Source: Planctomycetota bacterium
GTDB taxonomy: Bacteria; Planctomycetota; B15-G4
Length of the DNA: 64,000 nucleotides
Reading direction: 5' to 3'
Assembly: GCA_029245865.1 (NCBI GenBank)
Contig: JAQWOM010000037.1
Coordinates: forward strand, 1 to 64,000
Below the pieces are notes generated by a model that worked only from the letters and a program-made list of their open reading frames with translations, had not been told where the DNA came from and did no database searches. The position numbers and the translations under genes are program-made. This document shows, in pieces, positions 25,757 through 34,018 of this stretch. The stretch's first letter is position 1. Every line of letters starts with the position of its first letter.

Positions 25757-26194
25757 CTATTTAATGCGTTTGTACTGACCGCGCCCGACTCGCTTGAATC
25801 GTTCGTCTTTGGTGAGCGTCGTCGCAACTTGGATGCCGAACGTTTTGCTCGTGGTCCTGTATCCGTTGGACATGACAAATGCCGCCACCTCTTTTGGAGA
25901 AGAAACGGCCCCCACTTCCATCGCATTTGCGATGGAGTCCGCAAGCGTCATGGCATTTTTGGTGCGGCTCTGACGAGCAACAGGCCCGCCGGGAGTGGGC
26001 CCAGACATATTCGGGGGCCGCCCCAGCCCACGCTTGCGACCGGCGCCTCCACCAAGGATTGAAGCGATTTCAGACTGCACGTCCGCGAGTTGTCCGCGAA
26101 GAGCCTGCTCTTTGTTTTGCAGGCCCTGCAGGGCAGCTTGCCGTTGACGAAGCTCCCGCTCCAGGTCCGCGATGGAGAGATTGCTCGCAGCCAT
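25757..26194 (-). CDS. Coiled-coil plus winged-helix protein (HARE-HTH-like)
   Basis: 145 residues from the ATG at 26194, which has AGGAG 7 bases upstream. Residues 5-50 are a heptad coiled coil (LSIADLERELRQRQAALQ...). A flexible basic stretch follows (GGGAGRKRGLGRPPNMSGP) resembling an AT-hook. The last 65 residues (TLADSIANAMEVGAVSSPKEVAAFVMSNGYRTTS... and ERFKRVGRGQYKRIK) look like the HARE/RpoE-delta winged helix. This three-part layout suggests a small DNA-binding or nucleoid protein. Similar proteins are frequent in planctomycetes (from memory). Stands alone, convergent with the SGNH gene. Confidence 0.7.
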   Translation of the reverse strand: MAASNLSIADLERELRQRQAALQGLQNKEQALRGQLADVQSEIASILGGGAGRKRGLGRPPNMSGPTPGGPVARQSRTKNAMTLADSIANAMEVGAVSSPKEVAAFVMSNGYRTTSKTFGIQVATTLTKDERFKRVGRGQYKRIK

Positions 26195-26354
26195 GATCTG
26201 ACTCCTACAAATTAATGAAATAACCAGCACCCGACATAAGTCATTCAAGTATTAGTTAAATGCGGTCAAGATGCAACGGCAGCGCTTTCCGTTCGCTTTG
26301 AATTCCTTGCGCTCACTTGTGGCAGCACGCTTCCGAGTGCCAGACTGTCTGCGC

Positions 26355-27743
26355 ATGAACGAGAAGCCAACCACACCGCGCCGACCCAAAGCAATGCAGC
26401 GCTTGGCTTGGACCATCGCCTCGCTCAGTGTGCTTCTGCTCGGCGTGCGCCTCGCACTCCCGGCGACATTGAACCACTGGCTCACGAACATCTTCTCCGA
26501 AGAATTAAACCTCGACGCGACGATCGGTGACATCGATATCGACCTCTTTCGGGGACACGTCTTCCTGACTGATATCGAGACTCGACTGGAGGGCAAGAAG
26601 CTCGCCAGTGCACGCACAGCAGACGTTCACCTCAACCTTTACGAACTCATCGTGAGTCAGCGAGGCACCATTTCAATCGAACTCCACGAGATGGTCGGTG
26701 AAATCCACGTGGAGAAAGGCGGTGCGCTCAACGTCTCGAAGGTCGGCCCTTCCGGGAACACGCCCTCCACGCCACCAGATATGACACCACCGGCAGTTGA
26801 TGCCGATCGCATTTACATCGACGTGCAGGCCGACAACGCACAACTCACCATTCACGACAAATCTTCCGACCCGGCCAAGCCCCTCAGTCTGCCGTTGCCG
26901 CAAGTCTGGATAAGAGTCACCAAGATCTTGATCTCCGGTCCAGATCTGGGCGCAGACCTGATGGACGTCGGGATTCTCGGGTCCATCGGGCGACGGTCTG
27001 AACCGGCACTCTTTTCCGCAGGCTATTGGGAAGGCCTTGAGCCCAAGGGGACCTACCTCGAACTGCATGCCGCCTTCACTGGCCTCGACATTCGCGGCAT
27101 TCCTCAGTGGGTGAATCCACATGCCGGGAGAATTCTTGGTGGCGACGTGCTCAACGTCTCTGTCACCACGCTCGCCCACAAGAGCATGATTGATAAAGGC
27201 GTCATTGAACTCGAAGTCGTGAAGTCTAAACACACTTTCGAACTTCTTTTCGGTGGCCCTCTCGACGCCCCGGTCTTCGACAAGAGCAGTCAGGTTCTCC
27301 AGGCCTTTCGCTTGGGATTCCTGCGCGTCGTCGACTCTGGCTCAAGCCTTCTTTCACAGGCGGGCTCCATCGGCGAATCACTCTGGAATCGCACATCCGG
27401 CGTCTTCACTCACACAGCAACAGGCGTAAGTGATGCCATCACAGAGCACTCAATCCGGAAACTAGGAGAAGGCGTTTGGGAAGGAATTTCCGGTCTCTTC
27501 AGAGGCTCCCCCAAAGATGACAAGGAAGACCTGAAGGAAAAGTGGACCCGCATGGCGCAACGCCAACTCGAGTTCCGCAAGCTCTACATGGAGCGAAGGC
27601 TAGCGGTTGCCAAGGAGTTAAACCCCAAGCGCGTTCCCTACTTCGAACAGCAACTGAAAGACACGGCCTGGGCGGAAGAAGTGCACCAACTCATTCCGAA
27701 AGAAGCTCTCCACCCCGACCACGAGGAAAAACCTCAGTCCTAG
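26355..27743 (+). CDS. AsmA/DUF748-like envelope protein
   Basis: 462 residues from the ATG at 26355 (a frame open from 26271 adds a non-conserved stretch). A basic N terminus leads into one membrane anchor (LAWTIASLSVLLLGVRLALP). Then NHWLTNIFSEELNLDATIGDIDIDLFRGHVFLTDIETRLEG and later blocks follow the AsmA/DUF748 pattern, with a long beta-rich periplasmic region. The last 70 residues are charged and helical (DLKEKWTRMAQRQLEFRKLYMERR). AsmA-like proteins are linked to lipid transport between membranes; this one is short. It is followed 17 bases later by the isomerase gene on the same strand. Confidence 0.65.
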   Translation: MNEKPTTPRRPKAMQRLAWTIASLSVLLLGVRLALPATLNHWLTNIFSEELNLDATIGDIDIDLFRGHVFLTDIETRLEGKKLASARTADVHLNLYELIVSQRGTISIELHEMVGEIHVEKGGALNVSKVGPSGNTPSTPPDMTPPAVDADRIYIDVQADNAQLTIHDKSSDPAKPLSLPLPQVWIRVTKILISGPDLGADLMDVGILGSIGRRSEPALFSAGYWEGLEPKGTYLELHAAFTGLDIRGIPQWVNPHAGRILGGDVLNVSVTTLAHKSMIDKGVIELEVVKSKHTFELLFGGPLDAPVFDKSSQVLQAFRLGFLRVVDSGSSLLSQAGSIGESLWNRTSGVFTHTATGVSDAITEHSIRKLGEGVWEGISGLFRGSPKDDKEDLKEKWTRMAQRQLEFRKLYMERRLAVAKELNPKRVPYFEQQLKDTAWAEEVHQLIPKEALHPDHEEKPQS

Positions 27744-27760
27744 CCAGTTGGAGCGACCTT

Positions 27761-28729
27761 GTGCAACGGCGACAGTTCCTCAAACACATAGCGACAAGTG
27801 CGCCAGGAGCATTGACTGCAGCCACCGCCTTGGCGGCGACCGTTGCAAATCCACCTCAAGATCTTCTTGGCTCCGTCAATGCTTTGGGGCGAGCGCGTCG
27901 CGGCGACGCCTTCAAGATGGCCTACGCACCACACTTCGGGATGTTTCGGCACAGCGCGGGCGATGATCTGGTCGCACAAGTCAACTTCATGGCCGACGAA
28001 GGCTTCTCTGCGCTTGAAGACAACGGCATGGCAAACCGTCCACTTGAGCAACAAGAACGCATTGCCTCTGCCATGGAAAAACGTGGCATGCGCATGGGAG
28101 TCTTTGTCGCCAACTTTGGCACAGCATTTAACAAACCCAGCTTCACCACAGGCCAACCCGAGCACCTCGAGAGCTTCCTGGAAGACCTCACCGTGGCAGT
28201 AGACGTTGCCAAGCGTCTCCGTGCGACCTGGATGACCGTCGTCATGGGAGACCTTGAACCGCGACTTGAGCCGGACTACCAGATGGCCAACGCTGTGGAA
28301 ATGCTCAAGCGTGGCGCAGAGGTGCTGCAACCGCATGACCTCGTCATGGTCATCGAGCCACTGAACCCGTGGCGTGATCACCCGGGCATGTTCCTCTCAC
28401 GCATCCCGCAGGCGTATGCGATTTGCAAGGCTGTCAACAGCCCCTCCGTCAAGATTCTTGATGACCTCTATCATCAACAAATCACTGAAGGCAATCTCAT
28501 ACCCAACCTTGACATGGCATGGGATGAGATCGCCTACATACAGATTGGCGACAATCCGGGGCGCAATGAACCCACCACAGGTGAGATTCATTACCAGAAC
28601 GTCTTCCGCCACCTACACTCCAAGGACTACGACGGAATCCTCGGGATGGAACACGGAAATTCCAGGCCCGGCTTGGACGGGGAGCGCGCCGTGATCAACG
28701 CTTACCGATGGTGTGATGCCTACACATAG
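27761..28729 (+). CDS. Tat-exported hydroxypyruvate isomerase-like TIM-barrel protein
   Basis: 322 residues from a GTG at 27761 with GGAG 7 bases upstream. The longer frame from 27542 lies inside the previous gene and is rejected. The N terminus is a Tat signal (QRRQFLKHIATSAPGAL). The mature part is an AP-endonuclease-2-type TIM barrel: AYAPHFGMFRHSAGDD, FSALEDNGM, VIEPLNPWRDHPGMFLS with the metal-binding Glu, KILDDLYHQQITEGNLI, YIQIGDNPGRNEPTTGEI and GMEHGNSRPGLDGERA. These are the marks of Hyi-family isomerases, which interconvert hydroxypyruvate and tartronate semialdehyde; secreted relatives probably act on other sugars. Confidence 0.85.
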   Translation: MQRRQFLKHIATSAPGALTAATALAATVANPPQDLLGSVNALGRARRGDAFKMAYAPHFGMFRHSAGDDLVAQVNFMADEGFSALEDNGMANRPLEQQERIASAMEKRGMRMGVFVANFGTAFNKPSFTTGQPEHLESFLEDLTVAVDVAKRLRATWMTVVMGDLEPRLEPDYQMANAVEMLKRGAEVLQPHDLVMVIEPLNPWRDHPGMFLSRIPQAYAICKAVNSPSVKILDDLYHQQITEGNLIPNLDMAWDEIAYIQIGDNPGRNEPTTGEIHYQNVFRHLHSKDYDGILGMEHGNSRPGLDGERAVINAYRWCDAYT

Positions 28730-28782
28730 GCGGAACCTGTCACGAGCGTGAAGAACTGCCCTCGCTCGGAAGCGCGCAGCCG

Positions 28783-30387
28783 CTACCAAGGCGCTGGCTT
28801 GTAATCCTTGAGGAACTGCCCCCAGAGGTGCTCGCCGGTTTCGAGGCCAACAAACACCGGGTCGAGTATGCGAGACGCTGCATCGACGTGGTCAAGAGGT
28901 GGGTGAAAACCATGTTCGTCTCGTTTCTGCAGAGTGATGTGATGTGGGTCTTCGTCCGTGATCCACCCCGTATCTACAGCATTCATGTGAATGCCATCAC
29001 GCTGATAGTCCGGAGCTGAAGTGCGCGTCAACATATTGAGCGCGGCTTTCGCCATGTTCGTATGTGGATGTTTGTCGGTCTTGAAGGCTCTGTAAAACTG
29101 GCCTTCCATCGCCGAGACATTCACGATGTGCTTATCACGCCCCTGCGTACGCATCATCAGAGGCTTGAGGCGAGCATCCAGAACGAAGGGAGCCACTGCA
29201 TTGACCAGAGTGACCTCTAAAAGTTCCACGGTGCTCACAGCGTGTAAAGGCAACCGCCAACTGTTGACGCCCCGCAAATCAACTTGCTGCAAATCTGCAT
29301 CCAGACGACCTTGCGGGAAAAGTGCATCCTCAGCGCGCTCATCACCCTCCACAAGGGCCAACTGACTAAGCGCCGCAGAAAGCGTGAGACCCGCAAGCTC
29401 GCGGGGAGAGCGCTCCTGCTGCCTCGCGGCCGCCTCGGGCAAATCAGAGGCTCCGGTTCCTTCCCCAAGCGGCGGCAAAGAGCCATCGACTCGCAAAGCC
29501 TCGTAGTCAGCAAGAACGACACGCGCTCCCTCCGCCAACTGGCCGAGCGGCATCGCTTCCGCCTCCATAAGATGTCCATAAAACCCAGGAGGGCGGCGCA
29601 CCGTCTGACAAGCATTGTTGATGACCACATCGAGGCGTTTTTCTGTGCGAACCAGGTGTGCACAAAGCGCTTCGACACTCGGCGTGTGGCGCAGATCTAA
29701 GCCAAAGACCGCCAATCGATCTTGCCACTCTCCGAAGTCAGGTTCCCGGGCGTACCGAGCCGCAGCATCACGAGGAAAACGCGTGGTGACGATCAACCGC
29801 GCCCCCGCACGAAGCAGCTTGATACCGACCTGGTATCCGATCTTGACGCGCCCGCCCGTGAGCAATGCAACTCGCCCAGTCATGTCTGAGCTTTGCGTGC
29901 GCTTGGACCAATTGAACGCCGCGCATTTCGGGCACAAGGCATCGTAAAAATCATGCACATCATGAAAGCTGGATTTGCAGACATAGCAGCTGCGCGCATC
30001 CAGCAATCTCTCAGAAACCTGCTTCTGCCCTTCCGCGAGACCTGGCTGCTGAGGGCCATCGCCACGCACCTCTGGCGTCGGGTAGACGAGCGACAGGCGT
30101 TGCGTTCGAATGCCAGTCCGGTCAAGCACAGATTCATCAGATTGGCGTCGAGCATCGAGAGCCTTCCGCTTACGCGCCTTCCTGTAGATTGAACGCTCTA
30201 ATGGATCCGGACGAATCAACTGCCCACAGGCCCGAAGCAGGCGATCGCGAAACCCAGAAGAAAGCCCCGCGAGGCGCGACCGATCCGCGACCAATTCCTC
30301 CAGCCACTCAAGCACCTCGGACTGTTCTTGGAGATCAGCAGAGTCTGACGAGTCGGGTGAGGGCGATGACGAAGAAGAGGACGGCAC
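28783..30387 (-). CDS. Short-chain dehydrogenase with N-terminal zinc-ribbon extension, catalytic Tyr missing
   Basis: 534 residues, far above the usual 250 for an SDR. Residues 1-130 are Ser-rich then helical and charged. CYVCKSSFHDVHDFYDALCPKC (Cys134, 137, 152, 155) is a four-cysteine zinc-ribbon-like module. The Rossmann part begins at about 170: ALLTGGRVKIGYQVGIKLLRAGA, with TGGRVKIG in place of TGxxxGIG; then FGLDLRH and DVVINNACQ (NNA motif). Ser425 sits in NVSAMEG. The YxxxK motif reads TNMAK (Thr443, Lys447), so the normal catalytic Tyr is replaced. NAD(P) binding is likely; classical dehydrogenase chemistry is doubtful. I recall similar long bacterial SDRs but not a function. Alone on the minus strand. 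Confidence 0.82.
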   Translation of the reverse strand: MPSSSSSSPSPDSSDSADLQEQSEVLEWLEELVADRSRLAGLSSGFRDRLLRACGQLIRPDPLERSIYRKARKRKALDARRQSDESVLDRTGIRTQRLSLVYPTPEVRGDGPQQPGLAEGQKQVSERLLDARSCYVCKSSFHDVHDFYDALCPKCAAFNWSKRTQSSDMTGRVALLTGGRVKIGYQVGIKLLRAGARLIVTTRFPRDAAARYAREPDFGEWQDRLAVFGLDLRHTPSVEALCAHLVRTEKRLDVVINNACQTVRRPPGFYGHLMEAEAMPLGQLAEGARVVLADYEALRVDGSLPPLGEGTGASDLPEAAARQQERSPRELAGLTLSAALSQLALVEGDERAEDALFPQGRLDADLQQVDLRGVNSWRLPLHAVSTVELLEVTLVNAVAPFVLDARLKPLMMRTQGRDKHIVNVSAMEGQFYRAFKTDKHPHTNMAKAALNMLTRTSAPDYQRDGIHMNAVDTGWITDEDPHHITLQKRDEHGFHPPLDHVDAASRILDPVFVGLETGEHLWGQFLKDYKPAPW

Positions 30388-30524
30388 GGTGAAGAATCTC
30401 GCGACACAAGAAGGGCAGCGCAGTCTACGGAAGTACTCGCCGCTCGTCTCGCTTCAGGTCACAACCACCTCTCAGCGAGCGTTGAGAGCGCTCTCTTTTG
30501 CTCACGGGACCATACGCAAAGTAT

Positions 30525-31679
30525 TCAGGCAGGCCGGTCAGGCAAAGACGCTCCCCGAGCAGCGAGAGCCGCGGATTCCTCAGAGAGATCTTGAGGAGCC
30601 CGGCCAATCTGCGTGAGAAACATCAAGTAGAACAAGACAGGTCCGCCGATCAGCACGATGGCAACGTGAATCGCTGTGATTCCTGCCAAGGCGGCGCTTG
30701 CCGAGACGCCGAGTGCATACACAAGACATGCCTTTCCAAAGTAATGAAATGCGCCGATTCCACCAGGCGTAGGAAACAACATTCCAATTGTTGTGAACGT
30801 GTAAACAAGAAACACCGAGCGCATCGAGAGCTGGTCCAAGCCGAAAGCCACACAGCCACGTTCAAATGTGAACAGCCAACAAACCCAGATGAGCAGTGAC
30901 AGGATCAGTGCGATCAATGCCTGGCTGGGCTTCGAACGTAGTACCAAGATGCCGGCCGAAAAATCTGCCAAAGCAGACTCTAAACGTGCTCGCCATTTGA
31001 CCGGCAGTCGGTTCAGCAGCGGGCTCATCCAACGTCGCGTCGTGGTCGGACGCAATGCAAAGAGCACCAAAATCACTGCAACAGCTGTAATGCCTGCCAT
31101 GAGAGTGAGTGCCGCCGTTCGCATATCTGCGAGATCTACAGAAAATCCGCCGCTCGCGGCTCCAAGCTGCTGAGCCTCTTTTGCCAATCCGGCAGACAGT
31201 TGATTGGCTTCTGCAGAAGTGAAGACAAACAGGCTCACAAGCACGAGCACTGCAAGCATGAAAACGTCTATCAAACGTTCAATGAGCACTGTTGCGGCAA
31301 TGAGAGCCACAGGAATCCGCGTTCGACGGTTCAGATAAACGACACGCACAACCTCGCCTACGCGCGGCAGCACCGCATTGACAGCGTAGCCGAGGGCTGC
31401 AGCCGCTGTCGTGAAGTGCACGGAAACAGGAACACCCAAGAGGCACCTTTGGCGAATTCCGCGAATCACTACGGCCAACCCTGTGAGACCTAGCAACTCG
31501 AGAAGCGGGGCCACTCGAACGTCGAGAAAGACGCGCTTCATTTCCTCCACATTCACATCGCTATCGCGAAATGTCAGATAGAGGAAGCCGCCACCCAGGC
31601 CAAGGCCTAGTACGACGCGCAACAACTTACCTAGAAAGCTGCTCTTCTTTGGGGCGAGAGTGTCTGAATCGTCCGTCAT
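30525..31679 (-). CDS. Lysylphosphatidylglycerol synthase-type membrane protein (UPF0104)
   Basis: 384 residues from the ATG at 31679, which has GAGG 7 bases upstream. About eight membrane segments. The family marks are LLELLGLTGLAVVIRGIRQRCLLG, ALGYAVNAVLPRVGEVVRVVYLNRR, and late FLVYTFTTIGMLFPTPGGIGAFHYFGKACLVYALGVSASAALAG. This is the flippase-like part of MprF without the synthetase domain. Stand-alone members are thought to move or present lipids across the inner membrane; none of the catalytic aminoacyl transfer domain is present. It is divergent from the selenoprotein gene. Confidence 0.9.
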   Translation of the reverse strand: MTDDSDTLAPKKSSFLGKLLRVVLGLGLGGGFLYLTFRDSDVNVEEMKRVFLDVRVAPLLELLGLTGLAVVIRGIRQRCLLGVPVSVHFTTAAAALGYAVNAVLPRVGEVVRVVYLNRRTRIPVALIAATVLIERLIDVFMLAVLVLVSLFVFTSAEANQLSAGLAKEAQQLGAASGGFSVDLADMRTAALTLMAGITAVAVILVLFALRPTTTRRWMSPLLNRLPVKWRARLESALADFSAGILVLRSKPSQALIALILSLLIWVCWLFTFERGCVAFGLDQLSMRSVFLVYTFTTIGMLFPTPGGIGAFHYFGKACLVYALGVSASAALAGITAIHVAIVLIGGPVLFYLMFLTQIGRAPQDLSEESAALAARGASLPDRPA

Positions 31680-31861
31680 GTGCTTCCTCGATTGAGCCGA
31701 ATCTCGCCGAACGGTGCGAAGTACCAACCCGAAAGATCATCTCATTCTGAGCGAGGAAGCAAGCGGAAGTCTTTTGCAGCCAGACGCTTTCTTCATGGTA
31801 GACAAGCCTTCACTGAAATTTAGACAACTCGATCGTACGCACGATTTAGGATAATCACACC

Positions 31862-32113
31862 ATGGACATTCGCATCCAGTACTGCCACTCCTGAGGCTTC
31901 CTTGCCAGGGCGACGAGTTACGCCGCCCAACTCCAGCAAGCATTGGGAACTTCGGTCGAACTTGAACTGGTTCATAAACGAGGACTGTTCCGTGTCCTTG
32001 TGAATGGCCAAACCGCCTTTATTCGTAAGGGTGGCCTGATCGCGAAGCTTCTCGGTAAACCATGGCCAACGCCAGACGAACTACTCGCAGCCGTAAAAGC
32101 TGCGAATCCATAG
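31862..32113 (+). CDS. SelW-like (Rdx family) selenoprotein with in-frame TGA/Sec and CxxU motif
   Basis: The frame from ATG 31862 to TAG 32113 is open except for TGA at codon 11 (31892-31894). Reading that TGA as selenocysteine gives 83 residues: MDIRIQYCHSU, then GFLARATSYAAQLQQALG, then VELELVHKRGLFRVLVNGQT, then KGGLIAKLLGKPWPTPDELLAAVKAANP. This is the thioredoxin-like Rdx/SelW/SelT fold. Its redox motif is C-x-x-U (Cys8, Sec11) in the loop after strand 1, where homologues have CxxC or CxxU. Neither half alone makes a protein, and no other frame or GTG/ATG after the TGA fits. A SECIS-like hairpin lies 13 bases after the TGA. Likely role: small cytosolic thiol/selenol redox protein. AGGA is about 10 bases before the ATG. 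Divergent from the UPF0104 gene. Confidence 0.82.
31908..31928 (+). promoter_or_regulatory. Predicted bacterial SECIS hairpin for Sec insertion
   Basis: GGGCGACG (31908-31915) pairs with CGCCGCCC (31921-31928) around the 5-base loop AGTTA. Seven of eight pairs form, with one A-C mismatch. The loop starts 21 bases after the TGA and has G as its second base. These features agree with the general description of bacterial SECIS elements: a stem-loop 16-37 bases downstream of UGA, a short apical loop, and a G in the first two loop positions that is read by SelB. It lies in the coding sequence, as bacterial SECIS elements do. The pairing was done by eye. Confidence 0.7.
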
Positions 32114-32121
32114 TCGGCTCT

Positions 32122-32136
32122 GCCTGCAAGCCAGGC
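32122..32136. terminator. Small hairpin between convergent genes
   Basis: GCCTG (32122-32126) and CAGGC (32132-32136) pair around CAAGC, just after the selenoprotein stop codon and before the end of the convergent racemase-family gene. It has no U-run and is short, so only a weak candidate. Confidence 0.3.
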
Positions 32137-32148
32137 GGCCTGGGTGCC

Positions 32149-33207
32149 TCAACGAAGAAAGAACCCGTGCTTCAGCGGGTCCTCTGGATCGACAAAAAAC
32201 TCATGGCGACCGGTCAAAAAAGCCGAGCCCGTGACGCGAGGCACGATTCCTTTCAAGCCACCGACATCGACCGCCTTCGTGGCACACACCTCAAATGATG
32301 TGCCGATGAGACTCTGGATCACGACGGACTCGCCGAGCGCGAGTTCATCTCGAGCAACGAGACATGCCGCACGGCCTGAGACGCCAGTTCCAGTTGGGGA
32401 TCGATCCAGTTCGCCATCGGCAAACACGCAGACATTCCGCGAGTGAACGCCGTTTTCTGCGGGCTGATAAAAGATCGTGCCGTACAAGAAACCCAGGTCT
32501 GGATCACCTTCCGGATGAACGATCTCGCAGTTCCTTATTACAGCCTGCTTAACACGGCGACCCAGATCGACAATCTGCGCAAACCGAGACGGCTCGAGTT
32601 CGAGCCCCACGGTTCGAGCATCGACATAAGCGTAGAAGGCCCCTCCATACCCAATGTCGCAGGTCACGGGTTGGCGACCCGACGAACCGAGACCCTCAAC
32701 TTGTGCAACATGATCACGCTTGAGAAGAAAGGAGGGAACATTGTCGAAGGCGACCCTGGCCACACGCCCCTTTTCGCGGATCGCGCTTGCCGTCACCCTC
32801 CCTGCCGGCGTATCGATCCGGACAACGGGTCGGTCCCCGGAAAGATCCAGAAGACCTGTATCGAGACACACCGTGACCAAGCCAACAATGCCGTGCCCGC
32901 ACATCGTGCTGTAGCCTTCGTTGTGAAGGAAAAGAACCCCAAGGTGACCATCTTCAGTCACTGCTTCTGTGGGCAAGCAACCGTACATATCAGCGTGCCC
33001 GCGAGGCTCCCACATGAGAACACGGCGCATCTCTTCTGAATGCCGCTGCATCCAGGATCGCTTGGCGAGCATTGTGTCGCCCGGCGGCTCAGGAATGCCT
33101 GACATGATGACCCGAAGCGGCTCACCAGCCGCATGAACATCGAGAGTCTGGATACGGCCCCAGTCACCTGGTGGATTGAACTCACAAGCCTTGCCGAGCG
33201 CAGTCAT
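32149..33207 (-). CDS. Proline racemase-family protein, probable trans-3-hydroxy-L-proline dehydratase
   Basis: 352 residues, cytoplasmic. IQTLDVHAAGEPLRVI is the start of the family fold. The first catalytic loop is YSTMCGHGIVGL with Cys103, and the second is LDRSPTGTGVSGRAA with Thr272 where racemases and epimerases have Cys. In this family a Cys/Thr pair marks trans-3-hydroxy-L-proline dehydratases (human L3HYPDH has the same pair), which make delta-1-pyrroline-2-carboxylate; Cys/Cys marks epimerases. Assignment is therefore by active-site residues and family knowledge. It would serve the use of collagen-like or antibiotic-derived hydroxyproline. No imine reductase gene adjoins. The next gene upstream on the strand, the peroxiredoxin, is 63 bases away. 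Confidence 0.88.
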   Translation of the reverse strand: MTALGKACEFNPPGDWGRIQTLDVHAAGEPLRVIMSGIPEPPGDTMLAKRSWMQRHSEEMRRVLMWEPRGHADMYGCLPTEAVTEDGHLGVLFLHNEGYSTMCGHGIVGLVTVCLDTGLLDLSGDRPVVRIDTPAGRVTASAIREKGRVARVAFDNVPSFLLKRDHVAQVEGLGSSGRQPVTCDIGYGGAFYAYVDARTVGLELEPSRFAQIVDLGRRVKQAVIRNCEIVHPEGDPDLGFLYGTIFYQPAENGVHSRNVCVFADGELDRSPTGTGVSGRAACLVARDELALGESVVIQSLIGTSFEVCATKAVDVGGLKGIVPRVTGSAFLTGRHEFFVDPEDPLKHGFFLR

Positions 33208-33270
33208 GTGGGCCCCATCAGCAAACGCATCAGATCGAGAGCGGCATGCAGGCTAATTCCCCGTGCAACT

Positions 33271-33906
33271 TTAGCGGTCAGGCTGCGGCGTCACTCGCAA
33301 GTAGGGCTTAATCGTCTTCCAACCTTTGGGGAATTCTGACTTCGCCTCCTCGTCGGACATCGTTGGAACGATAATCACGTCGTCTCCATCCTTCCAATTG
33401 ACCGGGGTGGCGACGCTGTGATTTGCAGTCAGTTGAAGAGAATCGAGCACACGAAGGATTTCATCGAAGTTCCTTCCCGCTGACGGCGGGTAAGTGATGG
33501 TCAGCTTCACTTTCTTGTCGGGACCAATAATGAACACAGAACGCACCGTGAATGTCTCGGCTGCATTCGGGTGAATCATGTCGTAGAGCTCGGCGACCTT
33601 CCTGTCTGGATCCCCTAGCAAAGGAAAGTTTAGCGCGACGCCCTGTGTTTCTTCGATATCAGTCGCCCATGCTTCGTGATCGGCGACTGTATCTACACTC
33701 AGCCCAATCACCTTGCATCCGCGCTTCTCGAACTCAGGCTTGAGCTTTGCGACAGCTCCTAGTTCGGTGGTGCAGACCGGAGTGAAATCTTTCGGGTGAG
33801 AAAACAGCACACCCCAACTACCACCCAGCCATTCGTGAAAACTGATCAGCCCATCTGTGCTGTTGGAAGTGAAGTCGGGCGCTGTGTCCCCCAGTCGAAT
33901 GGCCAT
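33271..33906 (-). CDS. 1-Cys peroxiredoxin (Prx6 type)
   Basis: 211 residues from the ATG at 33906, which has AAGGAG 6 bases upstream; the open frame to 34191 is not conserved. FSHPKDFTPVCTTELGAVAKL contains the peroxidatic Cys45 in PxxxTxxC context (here DFTPVCTTE), and VRSVFIIGPDKKVKLTITYPPSAGRNFDEILRVLDSLQLT is the conserved Prx6 region with the active-site Arg. The C-terminal PVNWKDGDDVIIVPTMSDEEA is typical of the Prx6 branch. It reduces H2O2 and organic hydroperoxides in the cytoplasm. Cys, not Sec, is used here. Confidence 0.95.
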   Translation of the reverse strand: MAIRLGDTAPDFTSNSTDGLISFHEWLGGSWGVLFSHPKDFTPVCTTELGAVAKLKPEFEKRGCKVIGLSVDTVADHEAWATDIEETQGVALNFPLLGDPDRKVAELYDMIHPNAAETFTVRSVFIIGPDKKVKLTITYPPSAGRNFDEILRVLDSLQLTANHSVATPVNWKDGDDVIIVPTMSDEEAKSEFPKGWKTIKPYLRVTPQPDR

Positions 33907-34018
33907 CGATGGCTCCTTGAGATCTGTATGCGGTGGTGAGCTTGGCAAGAGAGCGGCATTTGAATCGGCCCCCGTCGAACACAGACTGTATCCAATCCGC
34001 AATGACGGCGGCGCTTCC

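Noticed and set aside
27542..27760. N-terminal extension of the isomerase gene overlapping the AsmA-like gene
   Set aside because: A GTG with a good ribosome site at 27761 starts exactly before the Tat signal; the extension is just the AsmA-like gene in another frame.
30484..30495. 12-base perfect palindrome GAGAGCGCTCTC upstream of the SDR gene
   Set aside because: Short and single; no second copy or gene link that would support an operator call.
31862..32113. The in-frame TGA taken as a sign of a pseudogene or sequencing error
   Set aside because: The TGA falls exactly at the redox-active position of the family, the rest of the frame is intact, and a SECIS-like hairpin follows at the right distance.
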